64,000 nucleotides of DNA from the NCBI GenBank assembly GCA_948567375.1, contig OX419762.1, positions 43,815,034 to 43,879,033 of the forward strand. Direction: 5' to 3'. The translations under genes were made by a program, and so were the position numbers. The notes below the pieces were generated by a model, which was given only the letters and a program-made list of their open reading frames with translations, made no database searches and had not been told where the DNA came from. The DNA is from Lunularia cruciata. Taxonomy: Eukaryota; Streptophyta; Marchantiopsida; Lunulariales; Lunulariaceae. Position 1 is the stretch's first letter, and every line of letters begins with the position of its first letter. Below are positions 37,665-50,265 of this stretch, piece after piece.

Positions 37665-37810
37665 ATGAATGTCACAAGTCGACTTGTTCCACCAAAAGTT
37701 CCTAGAGAACGTATAGAAATTGAAGGTTATGAGATGATCACGGAAAATCGTGCAAGCGTTCTCATACTACCACGATATGATCCATTGTCACGTGGGGTAG
37801 ATACAGAATA
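37665..37810 (+). pseudogene. Possible cytochrome P450 fragment
   Basis: The frame from 37665 reads SRLVPPKVPRERIEIEGYEM followed by an RASVLILPRYDPLS-like stretch. This resembles the P450 segment between the K-helix and the meander (a hydrophobic PP..VPR, then I.GY.IP..TRV.VN...I.RDP). The similarity is partial, there is no heme-binding Cys motif, and no flanking exon was found. If real, it is a short relic. Confidence 0.25.
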
Positions 37811-38187
37811 TAAAAGATCAACGCAGATCGATGTCAATACTGATGAAAAGTTAGAAACAAATTCATCTATCAAGAAGTGGCGACGGATAATCATTTTTAA
37901 GATTGTATGCTCTATGCTCTTTGAGCACTCCGACTTGATCTATACTGTTGAACAATACACAAACCTGCCATACACCGGTATAAGTTCAAAGGCGAAAGTT
38001 TAGTCCAAGGTTTTGGCATGGTGTCATAGCGATGTCCATCACGACTAACTACTACTGCAAAGTAGTAGAAGTAGTTGTTGGTAAAGTGAGGAGAGAATGA
38101 TAAAAGAGTCACATGCAAAGAACAAACATCCAATAGATGAACAAAAGGAAAGAATTTCATTCCCCATTCTTACTTAATTAAGAAGTA

Positions 38188-38323
38188 TCGGATATCTTAG
38201 GTGTAGCAGGACAGATTTTTCATTTCGACTCCATTGGGGCTTAGCACCATTTTACTTATTCTGTCTCACCCTTGTATGGCTTGATGGGTTTTCCCATCCT
38301 TCATGGTATCTACGCGGTTGCCC
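38188..38323 (+). mobile_element. Short 3'-end copy of the RLE-type LINE family
   Basis: It begins in the sequence equivalent to ctcagatattttaagtgcgg of copy 3 and passes through the hairpin (ttggggcttagcacca, one arm mismatched). It then contains cttgatgggttttcccatcc and ends with ctacgcggttgccc. It is 5'-truncated within the 3' UTR and noncoding. No clear target duplication was found. Confidence 0.75.
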
Positions 38324-39972
38324 ATTTCTCTTTATGAAGAAATCGCCCTCATTGTAAGTGGATGATGGGCAATGATAAAATCTATTGATGATATCTAATC
38401 CATTCTCTTTGTGGGTTAGTATGAGATCTGTTGGAAATATGCTCATCTTAAACCTCTTTTCATTTCAATTCAGTTCAAATTGGGTGGATCTCTTGACCTG
38501 ATAAGAAAATTTGGTAAAGCATACAGAACAAGTGGTCACATAGCGTAATGAATCACATCATTCATGTCCACAGTTTTGGTACGTGTAGGACAGAAAAAGA
38601 AAAAGAAAAGGTCATCTAAAATAAAGGTTATTTGAACCTAATCAAGTTTTGATGGCGAAAACTCTTAATTTTCATCTAAATTGGGGTTTTTGTAACTCGT
38701 TTTGTATAAAATTTGAGCTCCACGAGGAGAGGACGCTCTTTTCTCTTCCATTTGTTTACGCTTGTCTCAGGAAGGCCCATGTTTAATTTGTGGAGTTCCC
38801 TAACTTCAAATGACCCAAAAAGTATAACCACGAGGAAATGTGCATCATCTTAGTTCAGTCCCCCATTGTTTAGTGCCCGAGGTTCAAATTAGTATCCATA
38901 CAAGTAATTGCGATCCGTTTTTGGTGCCCGATACCAACTGATAAAATATTTGAGGACCTGAGAAAACAAAAGTTTTCAAGGCGGGTAAAAAATAATCAAT
39001 AATCCAAACGAAAATATGATCAAATTATCACACACCAACCTATTTGTAATAATATCTTCGAAGACTTGTCCAGTCTCGCTACTGGAATGTGGTAGGTACA
39101 CTAGTCTCAATAAGAACTTCAAAGCCTGCACTTAACGGGACTAAACCAAAAGATGTTCAAGGTCATACTGCCGAATGAAATAGGAACCCTAAATACTATG
39201 GAACGCACTTTTCGTCGATAACTCAGAAGAACTTCCGGGTAGAAAGTAATGGATCACGCAACAACTGCGACCATCCTAGGGACAAGTTCAGGTGAAGAAT
39301 TCTGTTGGTTCACCCCCAATTTGATGGCCATACCATGGCCTTCATGTGGAGACTCGGCATTCATCCCAATTTAACGGACTGCAACAACACAGCTTGTCCG
39401 TTCTCCAGATCCCTCTGCTCTCTTGCCCTCTTCGTCGCCAGCACAACAGGTCTAAAGCCAAGAGTCCCCGAAGAAAAACAAAAGGAATACAAGACACTAA
39501 CAAGTGTAAATAGAGAAACTGAGGTACAATGTACCAAATAGACAAAAGCCGAGACTGTGCAAGACTACGACCCCGAGCTCAACAAGAAGAAAAACAACCA
39601 AATAATCTGCAACGAAGTAGCTTACAACAAACTAATCTAACCAGAGCCAGAGCAGTACTCTTTCCCAACTTTTCTCTGAATGTTCCACTTCCTTACGCTT
39701 GACCACGTTGACAAGAACTGCGAATTCTGTTTACCTGGTCACTATTGGCGGTGTCCTCGCTGTTCGATTCTTGTTACTGTACTAGCCACCCTCCTCTTTT
39801 GCGTGGTTGTTATCTCGGATGTGCGCCAGGTGTGGAAAGCCGGTCACACATGCACGCAGTCAAAATATATCGCCTATAAAGATATAAAATACATTAAAAT
39901 CACGGTCCGTACTACAATGAGGGTTTCCGGATTAAGGGTTTTGGCTAGTCGATTCCTACTGGAGTGATATAT
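38324..39972. other. Unassigned sequence between LINE fragments
   Basis: No gene was recognised. The plus frame 39680-39967 contains a Cys/His-rich stretch (CEFCLPGHYWRCPRC) and a hydrophobic run, but no known family. The frame 39305-39541 (+) is unsupported. Confidence 0.3.
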
Positions 39973-42900
39973 AGGCGACCGCGTAGGAAAAATGAAGGAT
40001 GGGAAGACCCCATCAAGCCGTACAAGGGAGAGACAAAAAAGGTAACATGGGGCTAAGCCCCAATAGAGTCTGTATGAGAAATCTGCCCTACCGCACCTAA
40101 GATATCCGAGCTATGCAAGTCGTACGGTCTACACACAACTGGCGCATCCAAAGAAACATCACCTAATGTGATTGCTCTCCTATGGATTGCACCAGCCACT
40201 GCCCTCTGTAGAGCAATGGACACACGCTGTCTAAAGTAAGCTACAAAGTATGAGAGTGAGAGTGGTACCCCTGACGCCTAACATGATAAGCTCTCACGCA
40301 CTCCCTGACAAATGTGTCAAATGTCATGTCCATCGCTCCATATAACTCCAAGGCTAGAGGAACAAAGAAGTGACCTCGCTGCATGCCCCTATACTTGGAG
40401 ACCTTGCGACCTACTGCTGCACTCGCCGCCCATCCAGGGGGATGGGTAATCACTCCCTCCGATACTGTATCCCGCGTAGGGTTCGTGACCACAACATCCG
40501 CTACTGTCACCTGATCATCTCGGACCAAGTATAAGTCTGCCCTGACACGTGTTGTCTGCAACGCATACGAATGCTCCCTCCAAGCTAAGTATCCACTCTC
40601 TCGTGCCATAGCAAACACTATGTCTCTAATGGCATCATGTGTAGCTATCCTCTATCCTCCAAAAGGACACCGTGTCATGTGGACCGCCGCTGCATCTAGT
40701 GTAGAACCACACTCACAAGTGAGTAATGAAGATGTAGATGGGTGGACCAAAGCTAGGCAAAACCTCATCGTTGTAGAGAAAGTAGCCGGTGCGAGTCGGA
40801 AAGCCCTAATGCATGGTCGAGCTAGGATCCACGAGCCTGCACCCTTGCCAAAGCAAGAGCGTAGACGTGCTCTAGTAGCCTGAGGAATGGACGAGTCAAC
40901 TAAGAGAGAATGTAGCGTATGCTCACACTGTCGCTCCATCAAGGAAGACTGTAGATCTCTAGTCCAATCTGATGATAGTGAAGCAAACGATGGAAAACCC
41001 TCTTGTGCTCATGGGGATAGACTATCTCTCGTCTGCCGCAATAACACCTAGAGAGAAAAGGGTCCTCCCTCCACCTCTATCACATAAATCTCCAAAACCG
41101 GCCTATCAGCAACCACAAAATGAGAGGCAAGTAGGGGTGCCGAGAGAGCCCAACTACCCAAAAACGCTATAGGTGCCATCTCCTCCATAGAAAGCAAGCC
41201 AACCCCACCACATGAGATCGGTAGAGCCGTCTGTCTATGTGCCAAATCCCCTTTCACACACTCAAAAGTCCCTGGTCCAATAATATCACCAAAGACTCCC
41301 ATAATCCTCCTATCAAAGGCTCTCAGACGTGATAGGAAAGACAGTGAGGAGGGAACTGTACGAATGAGGTAGGATAGTCAACGAGCAATACTGGAAGAGA
41401 GTATACCAATGTCACCTACGGATCTCCTAGTAATGGAAGGTCATCCACATGGAGAACATCCTCTGCAAGGGCAGCGTCCAAGAAGCGTGTGATGAAATCC
41501 TCCGATCCTACTGGCACTCCAAGAACACGAAGTCCATCTGTGGATGTGATACACCCCTTTGGAAGCTCAAGGTGGGGAGGGATACCTAAAGGGGACCATG
41601 CCCTACACTTTGACACCTTGACTCTCAAGCCTACTAGATGTAGCTCGGTAGTCAAGTAGTCAAAGGCCTGCCTAATCTGATCTATAGGGCCTACGATGTG
41701 TGTATCATCTGCCAAGGAGGGAAATACACAACTTGGTATGGCCAAAGTAGTAGATAGGAGAGCTCTAAAGTGAGCCATGGCAAATAAGGGCCCCCCCAAA
41801 GGATCTCCCTGTCGTGTACCAACAGCTGACTCCAAGACGGTGACTCCCTCCTATGAACCACCATGCTGGTAGTAAAGGGAAGCAAGAGAGCCATAAAAAG
41901 ACCGCACAAAAGGAATGAGACTCACCAAGGATCCACCAGCCTTCCTAAGCTCTCTAAAGATGGATGCACGTGAGACGCTATTAAAAGCATTCTTAACATC
42001 CACCTGTAGGACGACCCACTCCGAATGGATATCTAGGAGTGCTCTAATGCCTAGAGATATAGCCTCACATCCTCCAGGTGTAGCTACTCCAAACTGATGT
42101 GGACTAAGGTGTTGTCAAAAGTGAGAATGATGCTGAAGGACAATGGTACGACTGACCAAACGCAAAAAGATCTCTCCAATAGCAATCGGTCTAATGCCTC
42201 CCGTGTCCTTCTCAATCGCAAGAAGTCGACTAGCACCTAAGACCCGACTAAAAGACATAGGAATGTCTCCTCTCGCTACTGCTGCAGCCACCTGAAACAA
42301 CTCGGTAAAACCACTAGAAGGATCATTTGCATGGAAGCAATCTCTAAGGTGCTCATAAACCATCCCTGACAAGCCTCTTGAGGAAAGGCGAGGGGCAGTG
42401 CACAATGCTTGTGCAAATAGCGACCTATCAAGACATAAAGGCTGCTCAGGCTGATAATCTAAGACCTCTAGTGGTAGTCCCTCTACTGCTGTAGGATGCA
42501 ATGAGTGTAGGGAAGTGATGGTCTCATCAGTAGGACTCGCTATAGACAAAGGGTGTAGCGCTCGTGCTGCTCTACTAAACTCTCCTACCTGACCCAATGT
42601 CCTACATCATCGTAATCGAGTGGAATCTGTGGTATCCTGTGGCGATGCTTGTCTCCTAAATTGTGTAGCCCTAACAGACTCCTCTTGAAGCGCTGCCCAA
42701 TCCCCTGCTCAAAATCGACGAAATCTAGCCGCCACCTCTCTATGCCCCGCGCGTCCCCCTCTAGCATAACAAAGACACCATCGAGGGAGTAGGAGGAATA
42801 GGAACCACGCTAACTCGTCCAAGGGATCACGTGCCAAACGATCTAGTGGTAGGCAAAAAGCCTGTCTAGCCTCATCATGGAGTGTGCGGGGTAGCCTATG

Positions 42901-43190
42901 GAATAGACGTGGACATGGAAAACTAGTCTCAAATAACCCCAAAATGCAACCCGCTTTAGAAGCTAACCACTCCCACGACTCGATCGGTATCCTTGGAACG
43001 ATCAACGAAGGTATAGAAGAAGCGTGCATAATCCCGAGTGTCACTGCAATCGATGTGGTCACTCGTCTCACGTGAGCATCCCAAGAAGTCCAATCATAGT
43101 CCTTGTGCATCCTTCCCACATGGGTCTTTACCCCTTGCGAGGTAAAGTGTCGGTGACACACCGGCATGGTGCATCCCGACCCGCTCTAGG
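39973..43190 (-). mobile_element. RLE-type non-LTR retrotransposon, copy 2 (longest)
   Basis: This is the most complete member in the 5' direction. Minus-strand order: a C2H2 finger (C-X4-C-X11-H-X4-H, reading CTMPVC...THVGRMH) near 43100-43180; GGIRPIAIGEIFLRLVSR and VDVKNAFNSIS (42000-42200); the RT B motif TRQGDPLGGPLFAM and C motif SLADDTHI (41690-41835); GLRVKVSKC; a CCHC motif CECG...H-X4-C near 40670-40730; HDAIRD; and the endonuclease core ADLYLV...VTVADVVV, two acidic residues 12 apart (40500-40560). The 3' UTR carries the inverted repeat ggggctaagcccc and ends with ggtcgcct. Several frameshifts and stops, including TAG at 40652-40654, inactivate it. The 5' limit and target duplication could not be fixed. 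Confidence 0.85.
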
Positions 43191-46070
43191 CAACCCCACA
43201 TGGGAAGGTGTAGCCATGACTAGCACAAGAATAGTGATAGTAACACATGATACTCCTCTCCATATCTCCCCATATCTGCAAAACCACAACCCTTCACATC
43301 CCAACTCACATAAGAAACAATCTCTCCAAACCCTAAAATCTATAAACTCTCATAACTTTCAATTTCCATCTCCAAAAATTTCAAATTAAACTCACATGGA
43401 ACTTAATCATGAAGACCAAGAGATTAGAAATGAAAATTTCCAACCCATCACTCTCAATGTATAATGATCACTCTCAACCCTAAAAAAGCTAAAAATCTTT
43501 GTAACTTTCTATTCCATTCTCCATAGTCTTCAATCTAGGTACCAATGGAACCAAAATTGAAAAATGAAGAGAATTGACTATTCACTCGATTGCTACATGC
43601 TAGAGAACACTTAGCAATTGTCAAAATTGTCTCACGTCTCTCCCTCTCCTCTCTCGTCTCCACTCTCTCCCGCAGCTCCCCCGCCGATGTCAATTTACTA
43701 GAGAGGGTAAGCGTCACATACTTGAGGTGTAAGGATTTTAATTCAATATGTTTCTCCTACTGTTTATGTTTACCTAATTCAACATGTTTTTCCTACTGCG
43801 CATAGCTAAGAACTAGACATTTGTTTGTGTGCTTCTCTTATGTGGTGCTTTGGAAATTCTTGTGTGTTTCTTGTCTCATTGCAATAACATGATATAGCAA
43901 GCGTAAGCACTTTACTGTGTACAAAATGTTATTGTTTTATACCACCCTATTAACTGTTTTAATGATAGCAGGGATATTGTTTTATACTATAGGTTTTAGT
44001 AGAGACCAATTTAAGTAAGACAACTAAGTAACACTAAGTTACTTTTGCATAATAAGTATGGATCTGCAAAGATTATGGCCACAAGTATTGTTGAGCATAT
44101 TCCACAAGTATTGTCGAGCATATGTCTTCTTGCTTGGATTATTACAAATTATCTATAAGATGTATTTGTTTGTGTACGCTATTAACACCAAGTTTGCACT
44201 CCTTATCAAAACAGACCACCACCATTAGTTAGTTTTGATTAGAGATAATTAATGTTGAAAGGCTTCGAAATGTACTCCTGAGCTAGCTTAGATGAAGGAA
44301 CTTCACTCTCGAAGAGCCTCAACGAGTACCCTTGAAGTGCACCTATCTTTGTAAGCAATTAGCAACAAGTTGATGCATCTACTTGTAGTCTCTTATTTGA
44401 ACAAGCTACTACTTTAGCTAATTTTACCACCTAGGTCCATGTGAACCTTGGTATATTCTTAAATTGTATAATGAACTCAGAGTGCTATTACGTTTAAGCT
44501 TTGATGTTTTGCTATTGTTAGTATATAATAGAAAAATTCTTGATTTACACGTTGATCCAAATGTTTTTCTCCAACAAGTATGCTTAATCAACCACACACT
44601 TTAAACATTGTACTTAAATTAAGTCATCTATAAAATAATATATTGATAAATATAGGAAGATGGTGTATATATGTAAGAAATCATTAGTGTATAATGTAGA
44701 CCTTTTTTTCATATCTAACTAACTTATCTCATTGATTTTTTTAATATTTGATTTATTCCTATCCATGTATTCAAAGGTAGAAATTATTATTCATATTGGA
44801 TTATCAAATTTTATATTACTTTTAAGTTAAGAAGTAAATAATTAATATATAATAGATAAAAAAGTGTTTCCATAAAATTTTCAACCAGTTATAATTTTAC
44901 AATTTGATATAAAAGAATAAAGACTTTAAAGTTATCCTTGTATACAGCTTATATATGCAACATCAACTTTTTAACAATGGATTAAAAGGTATTTGAATTA
45001 AAATATGACAAATATTTAAAGATGCAACCATTCAAATCATATAAATAAACATTTGTAGAGTTCTAAAAAGGTAAATTAGGAAGATAATTTTGAGTTGATT
45101 TTGGAATGAATTTAGGAATTCAATTGTATCATATAAATATATCCAATATAGCAAACTATAAAGTTGAAATATCTTCAAATATGTATCTTGAAAATAAAAT
45201 TATTTTAATAAAACTTATTTTTAGTATTATTTTTCAAAAGATCACCTATATGTGAAAGATATATTGAATAATCTTTACCACATTCTTGATATTAGAGGTA
45301 TATATAATGTGGAAATAAATGTATATCATAATATCCTTACATACTGAAAAAATTTGGACTTAAATCTGAAGTTTATTTTTCTATATTTAAATTAAAATTT
45401 CTAAACATCAAGCAGATTATAGAAACTATAAAACCTTTATAGACACTATATTTACAACACATGTCTTACTTTAATTTCTTATAGCTAACATGCTAAAAAA
45501 GGTTATGGAATTTCTAGGTAAATTTATTATTCAACAATAAATAATACTAAAGACAAAAATATTCTCTTTGAACATTATCTGATAGTGTTTAATATTAAAT
45601 TAATATCTCAAGGAAATGTAGTTAAAACTAGATTTTCTCTAGTCATTACTATTTCATGTATTTATATATTATTATTAATTTTTTTATTTTTCAATCACAA
45701 TTATGTTTAAAGTATGATCACTATTTGATAGAATCTCATATGGTTTTATGTTTCTAAAATCTGCACCAAATTATTGCCTTTGAATAAGACACAACTCCAA
45801 AAGAGCCTTCATCTCAACTAAATATCTTGCTTTGTGATTTCTTGGTACTTTTAGTGCTCCAATTCACCTCTCATCCTTCAATACAATACTTCGCTCCTTC
45901 ATAACTCTAAGGATAACCCAACTCAAACAAGTACAAGTGTTATTCCCCACACTCAAGCACTTATGTTCTTACTACAAAAGTTCCTCCTCACTACTCAACA
46001 AAAACATTCAATTGATACCAAAAATCCAAACAAACAGTGACAAATAACTTGAGAGTTCGTGTGTTGATCC
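43191..46070. other. AT-rich region without recognisable genes
   Basis: The first few hundred bases may be 5' UTR of LINE copy 2. Around 43600-43720 is a pyrimidine-rich tract (tctccctctcctctctcg). The rest is strongly AT-rich, with no open frame of note and no clear match elsewhere in the window. Confidence 0.4.
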
Positions 46071-46138
46071 TCAATTATGAAAAACTGAACTCAATTTACA
46101 TTAGACTTAGGCTTAAATAATTTTTTTGACTAAACCAA

Positions 46139-46530
46139 GAGGATCTAATGGTTGAAGTCTCTTGGAGATCTTGTGTTTGTATCTACACTATGCATTGCTA
46201 ACCCTAAATTCCTACCTTATCTTATCCTAATCTAAAAAACTGAGCAGAGAAATAAGAGAATGGAAGGTCATATTGAAATCTTGGTTGAATGAAACTTAAA
46301 ATGTCTAGTATGAGCTTTGACCTTGTTATTTGCCTTTTATATACAAGGTTATCAAGAAGCTTCCTTGGAAGGTTCCTTCTTGAAGCCATTTTCATGGAGT
46401 GCAAGCTAAGCTAATTGTTTACTTGGGATGCAAGCTAAGCTAACCATCAAGCCATCAACTTGGCTTACAAGTAAATCAATTCTTAGAAGTTTCCTAGAAG
46501 CTTCTCACCACAAAGCTTCCTAGATGCTAT
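46139..46530 (-). promoter_or_regulatory. LTR-like promoter segment with heat-shock elements and TATA box
   Basis: On the minus strand, GAA/TTC pentamers (gaagcttctaggaaacttct near 46480-46510; ttcaagaagg and gaagcttcttgat at 46351-46387) precede the TATA box tatataaaa (46335-46343) and a region conserved in two relatives (aggtcaaagctcatactaga). A direct repeat lies at 46710-47105, and a related segment at 63430-63790 follows chromovirus coding remnants. The spacing of heat-shock elements and TATA suggests the U3-R part of an LTR. Confidence 0.55.
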
Positions 46531-46709
46531 AGGATATTCTATCGAGAAGCTTATAGAAAATTATTAATGTTTTAGGTAATGCTAGTTCTACCTCCTTTTT
46601 GTTATAGTCACTTTGTTTTTGTATTCATTAAATTGTACACTTATGATCACTAAGTGAATCTTTGCTTTCTCTTGGACTTAAGCCTTAAAAAGTTTCTCTA
46701 GCTCAATCC

Positions 46710-47105
46710 AAGGGGATCTAATGATTGACGTCTCCTAGAGATCTTGTATTTGCATCCACACTATACATTGCTAATCTTAAATTCCCACCTTATTTTATCC
46801 TAATGTAAAAGACACAAGAGATAAATAAGAGAATGGAAGATTAGAATGGAAGGTCATATTGAACTCTCAATTGAGTGAAACTTCAAATGTCTAGTATGAG
46901 CTTTGACCTTGGTATTTATAAACCTTTTACTTACAAGGTTATCAAGAAGCATCCAAGGAAGGTTCCTTCTTGAATCATCTTTTGTGGAGTGCAAGCTAAG
47001 TTCACTATTTACTTGGCATGTAAGCTAAGCTATGCTAACCATCAAGCCATCAACTTGGCATACAAGTAACTCAGTCCTTAGAAGGTTCTTAGAAGCTTCT
47101 CATCA
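46710..47105 (-). promoter_or_regulatory. Second LTR-like segment, direct repeat of 46139-46530
   Basis: This is colinear with 46139-46530 with substitutions and small indels, from ggatctaatgattgacgtct to cttagaagcttctcatcac. The minus-strand TATA-like sequence is tttataaata (46912-46923). Heat-shock pentamers are partly eroded (ggaaccttccttggatgctt on the minus strand). It adjoins the coiled-coil frame that begins at 47103. Confidence 0.5.
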
Positions 47106-48160
47106 CGGCCCAAGACTCTGCTGCAAAGAATTACTTTTGCCTCTATAAGTTTTTATAAGGAGGTTAATCTGCTCCTTATATTCTATAATTTCTAAGAGGA
47201 AGGAGTTGGTGGATTCAATGAACTTCAGATTGATGTGCTCCTTCAATTTGATCCTTAATTTATTGAGCTTCTCATCAACATAGACCTTCTTGTCCAAACT
47301 CTAGATCTGCAACTTGAATTTATGTATCTTCATCTTTGCCATTTTCCCTTGAACCACTTCCTTGAGCATCTCCACAAATTGGTCCCAAACATCTTTCAAC
47401 TACTTGAGTATCTTCACCTTCTCCTTCTCCTCTTCTTTGACCACTTTCTGCCCAAGTTTTTGTGTAATCTCCTCCATTGTTCGTGGTTGGTCAACTTCCC
47501 TCTCCTTCTCCTTTTTTAGCTTGGCAACCATCCATTCCAATTGTATAGGTACTTTGCTCTTGTATTCACTAAATTGTACATTTATGATCACTAAATAAAT
47601 CTTGGTTTTTTCCATCTTCCCCCAAATGCTCCCCACTTCTTCATCCCTTTCCTTCATCTTCTCTTGGTGCACTTTTTTCTTACCTTTGGCTTTTAGCCAA
47701 AGGGCTTTCAATTCTCCTTGTAGCTTCTTGATTTCTTCATTCATTCCACAAGAAGCAAAGTAGTTTGCATTTTCTCAAATTTTTTTATGCACTAAATCAT
47801 TTATCTTCTTGCTTGTATAGGGTTTTCATTTTCCCCACTCCTCCTTTGCCTTGGCTAGCTCTGCCTTTATCAATTATACAGCCTTTCGACTAAAGGGATG
47901 TAGTCAGCAACAATCTTGGTAACAATCTGCAACAGTCTTTGCAAGAGTCTTCATAGGTGGGTAAAATCTTCTCCATCAACTCCAAGATTGGCCCCACCAA
48001 ATGCATACTAAACTTAGATCACTTTATTATCAATAATTTTCTTTCTTGGAATTGAAAAAGGGTGCATCCTCCATTGTTGGTATTGCCTCTAAAGGTTCTT
48101 CCTTTTTGCACTCAATATCTATCCTTTCTTCTACATGACCTTTAGGTTGCATGTGTCATG
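47103..48160 (-). pseudogene. Coiled-coil protein of a retroelement, broken
   Basis: Two minus-strand frames, 47744-47400 and 47297-47103, are consecutive parts of one Lys/Glu-rich coiled-coil protein (EEIKKLQGELKALWLKAKGK; KLNKLRIKLKEHINLKF). Upstream conceptual sequence to about 48160 adds a LVGPILELMEKILPTYEDSC-like segment with stops. A second copy occupies about 60650-61600. It lies downstream of the integrase remnant on the same strand. I do not know the family; it could be an extra ORF of the chromovirus-like element or captured host sequence. Confidence 0.5.
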
Positions 48161-48164
48161 CGTA

Positions 48165-48790
48165 TATACACCACTACACAACATACATCATTGTGAACAT
48201 CATACAATATAGAAGCACAACTCACACATAAGTCATACATGAACTCTAAAGTGCCAAAATATTCAATTCTTCTTTAACTCAAATCACACTCAAACAGATC
48301 ACTACTTGATCATTCATTCAACACTTTGCCAACAATTGAGCATTGATTACAATCAAGCTACAACCCCTCTAGCTAAGAGACTTTGGGTGATACTCACCAG
48401 TTTGTATCCACCATAGTTAGGAACTCAAGGCTCAATATCATAGAAGTGAGCTCTTTGGAATTGCACTTTGAAGTTATACCCCTAATTTTGACCTAGGTCT
48501 CCAACCTTAACATTGCCACTCATGGTACATCCAATGGTGCAAGTGATAGTGTGGCCCACCATATGATCAGAAGCCCTAACATGAAATTGAACCGCCAACA
48601 AGTAGTCTATGAGTAACTACCTATGACTTCCGACACTACTACTCTAGCATATGAGTGATCTAGCTTTGACACCACAAATGTTATGATAGTTGTTGTGTGT
48701 ATATGCATTAATACATACATCATTGTCAACATCATACACTATAGAAGCACAACTCACACATAAGTCATATAGGAACTCTAAAGTGCCACA
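48165..48790. repeat. Pair of about 95-bp direct repeats
   Basis: The segments 48165-48255 and 48695-48790 share aacatcatacactatagaag-type sequence and acataagtcatacatgaact. The same pair recurs in the second copy of the region (about 61618-61710 and 62140-62225). It is noncoding and may mark an old insertion or LTR ends. Confidence 0.65.
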
Positions 48791-49050
48791 ATTGGCCACC
48801 TAGTTGGCAGTTAGGTCAGTCTAACTCTAGATAGCCATCTACTCCAAGATTATGGTATACCTTATGGTGAGCAAGAGGCCGGGTGTTATCAAGCCCCATT
48901 GTTAGTAGCATGTCTACAATCTACACCATATAAAGGGTGAACTAGCTATAGGTTAAGTACATCTAGGACATGACCATTATCCTTTAGGAACCATCATGAG
49001 GAAAGGAGTCAAACATACCATATGCCATCGTCTCAAACAACTATCACACA

Positions 49051-49900
49051 CTAACATATTAGCAACTCCACAAAAGAGCAACATAACAAATATTGCAAGC
49101 CTGCACATATAAGTGCCAAGCTTAGCTCCATAGTGCCATCAATGTTTGGAAGGGGGCATGGTGCACAATTGCACATATGATCCTTCCAAACAACACCATC
49201 ATGTCCTTCTAACATGAAAACTCCAGAAGGCAAAACCTTGTGCACTCTCAAGATAGTGTGGCTTATAGTAACATCAAGTGTTGTCAATGTTGCTTGCTAT
49301 AGATATATATAGTCACATGGATAAAATTAATAGATCAAGGGTCTATAGCCTCCTCCTTGAATAACATCATAGCTTAAGGTATCCCTATGTTAAGCAATCA
49401 CCAAGTTCTCAAAGGCCATTGGCATCACTCTCCAAAAGATTTTTGCCCATTGAGAACATGTGCTCACCCATACATCTGGATCATCCAATTCCAAAACTAC
49501 AATTGCATCTTGATGAATGGCTATAGGTAAATCTGGATCTCATCCATAGAGTAGAAATTAAGGAGATCAGGATGCTAAGGAGGCTTGTAGGCCGAATCAA
49601 TAGCCCATGGCCAACCAAGGTAATCAGAGATTGTAGAGTCCCCAAGTGGCCTCTCTACAAACCATATTTATGCAATCCTCTCTTCACAGTCTAAACTACT
49701 CTCTTTGCTAAGCCATCTACCTAAGGGTGATGTCTAGAGGTAGTATGATGATCAATCAAAGCCTTGTCATACAAGACCTAAAACTCTACAAGGAATTTTG
49801 TACTCTGATCAATCAAAACCTCAATTGGTGCACCAAAATGACTAAAAATACATTCCAAGAACAAGTAAGTCGTCACTTCATTAGACTTGACAGAAGATTG
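49051..49900 (-). pseudogene. Ty3/gypsy integrase remnant, copy 1
   Basis: The minus strand reads FSHFGAPIEVLIDQSTKF, then stop-interrupted matches to the integrase core: VLYDKALIDHHTTSRHHP, VDGLAKRVV, TVKRGLHKYGL, RGHLG. After a frameshift come traces of the GY-rich linker and the post-core segment LRVHKVLPSGVFMLEGHDGV and CNCAPCPLPNIDGT (frame 49287-49051). Four TAG stops lie where Gln is expected. In the position of the third catalytic acid (DGLAER in related integrases) there is Lys, so it is inactive. The first two catalytic acids are not legible. Confidence 0.8.
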
Positions 49901-50201
49901 TGGAGAATATGACAAAATAAAAAAGGGCAAGTGCACAAACTAAATTCAGATTATAGAGGTGGGAAACAAACTTTTTTGTATAGAGTACAAAGGAACACAA
50001 CCTGTAGACTAAAAACAAAGTGGCACTTCACTATACTTGACAAAAGATTGAGTAGAATATGACAACATACAAATTTTTTTGTGTAGATTATAGTGGAACA
50101 AAACCTGTAAACTAAAAACAAAGTGAGTAGAGTATAACAAAAGACATTGTCAATTGTAGAAATTGGAATCCAAAAAATAGACACGAGTGAAACATGAGGT
50201 A

Positions 50202-50265
50202 CATCTGCTGGGACTCAAACCCGGGTCTATTGGAGGCAATTATCCTAACCGTTGGACTACAAATG
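50202..50265 (-). pseudogene. tRNA-Gly pseudogene in block B
   Basis: It aligns with the intact tRNA at 13973-14044 but has lost about five bases from the anticodon arm. Changes in the acceptor and T stems prevent a proper cloverleaf. Confidence 0.85.

Noticed and set aside
39680-39967. Cys/His-rich frame as a zinc-finger protein
   Set aside because: The Cys/His spacing fits no family I know, and the frame runs straight into the LINE boundary.
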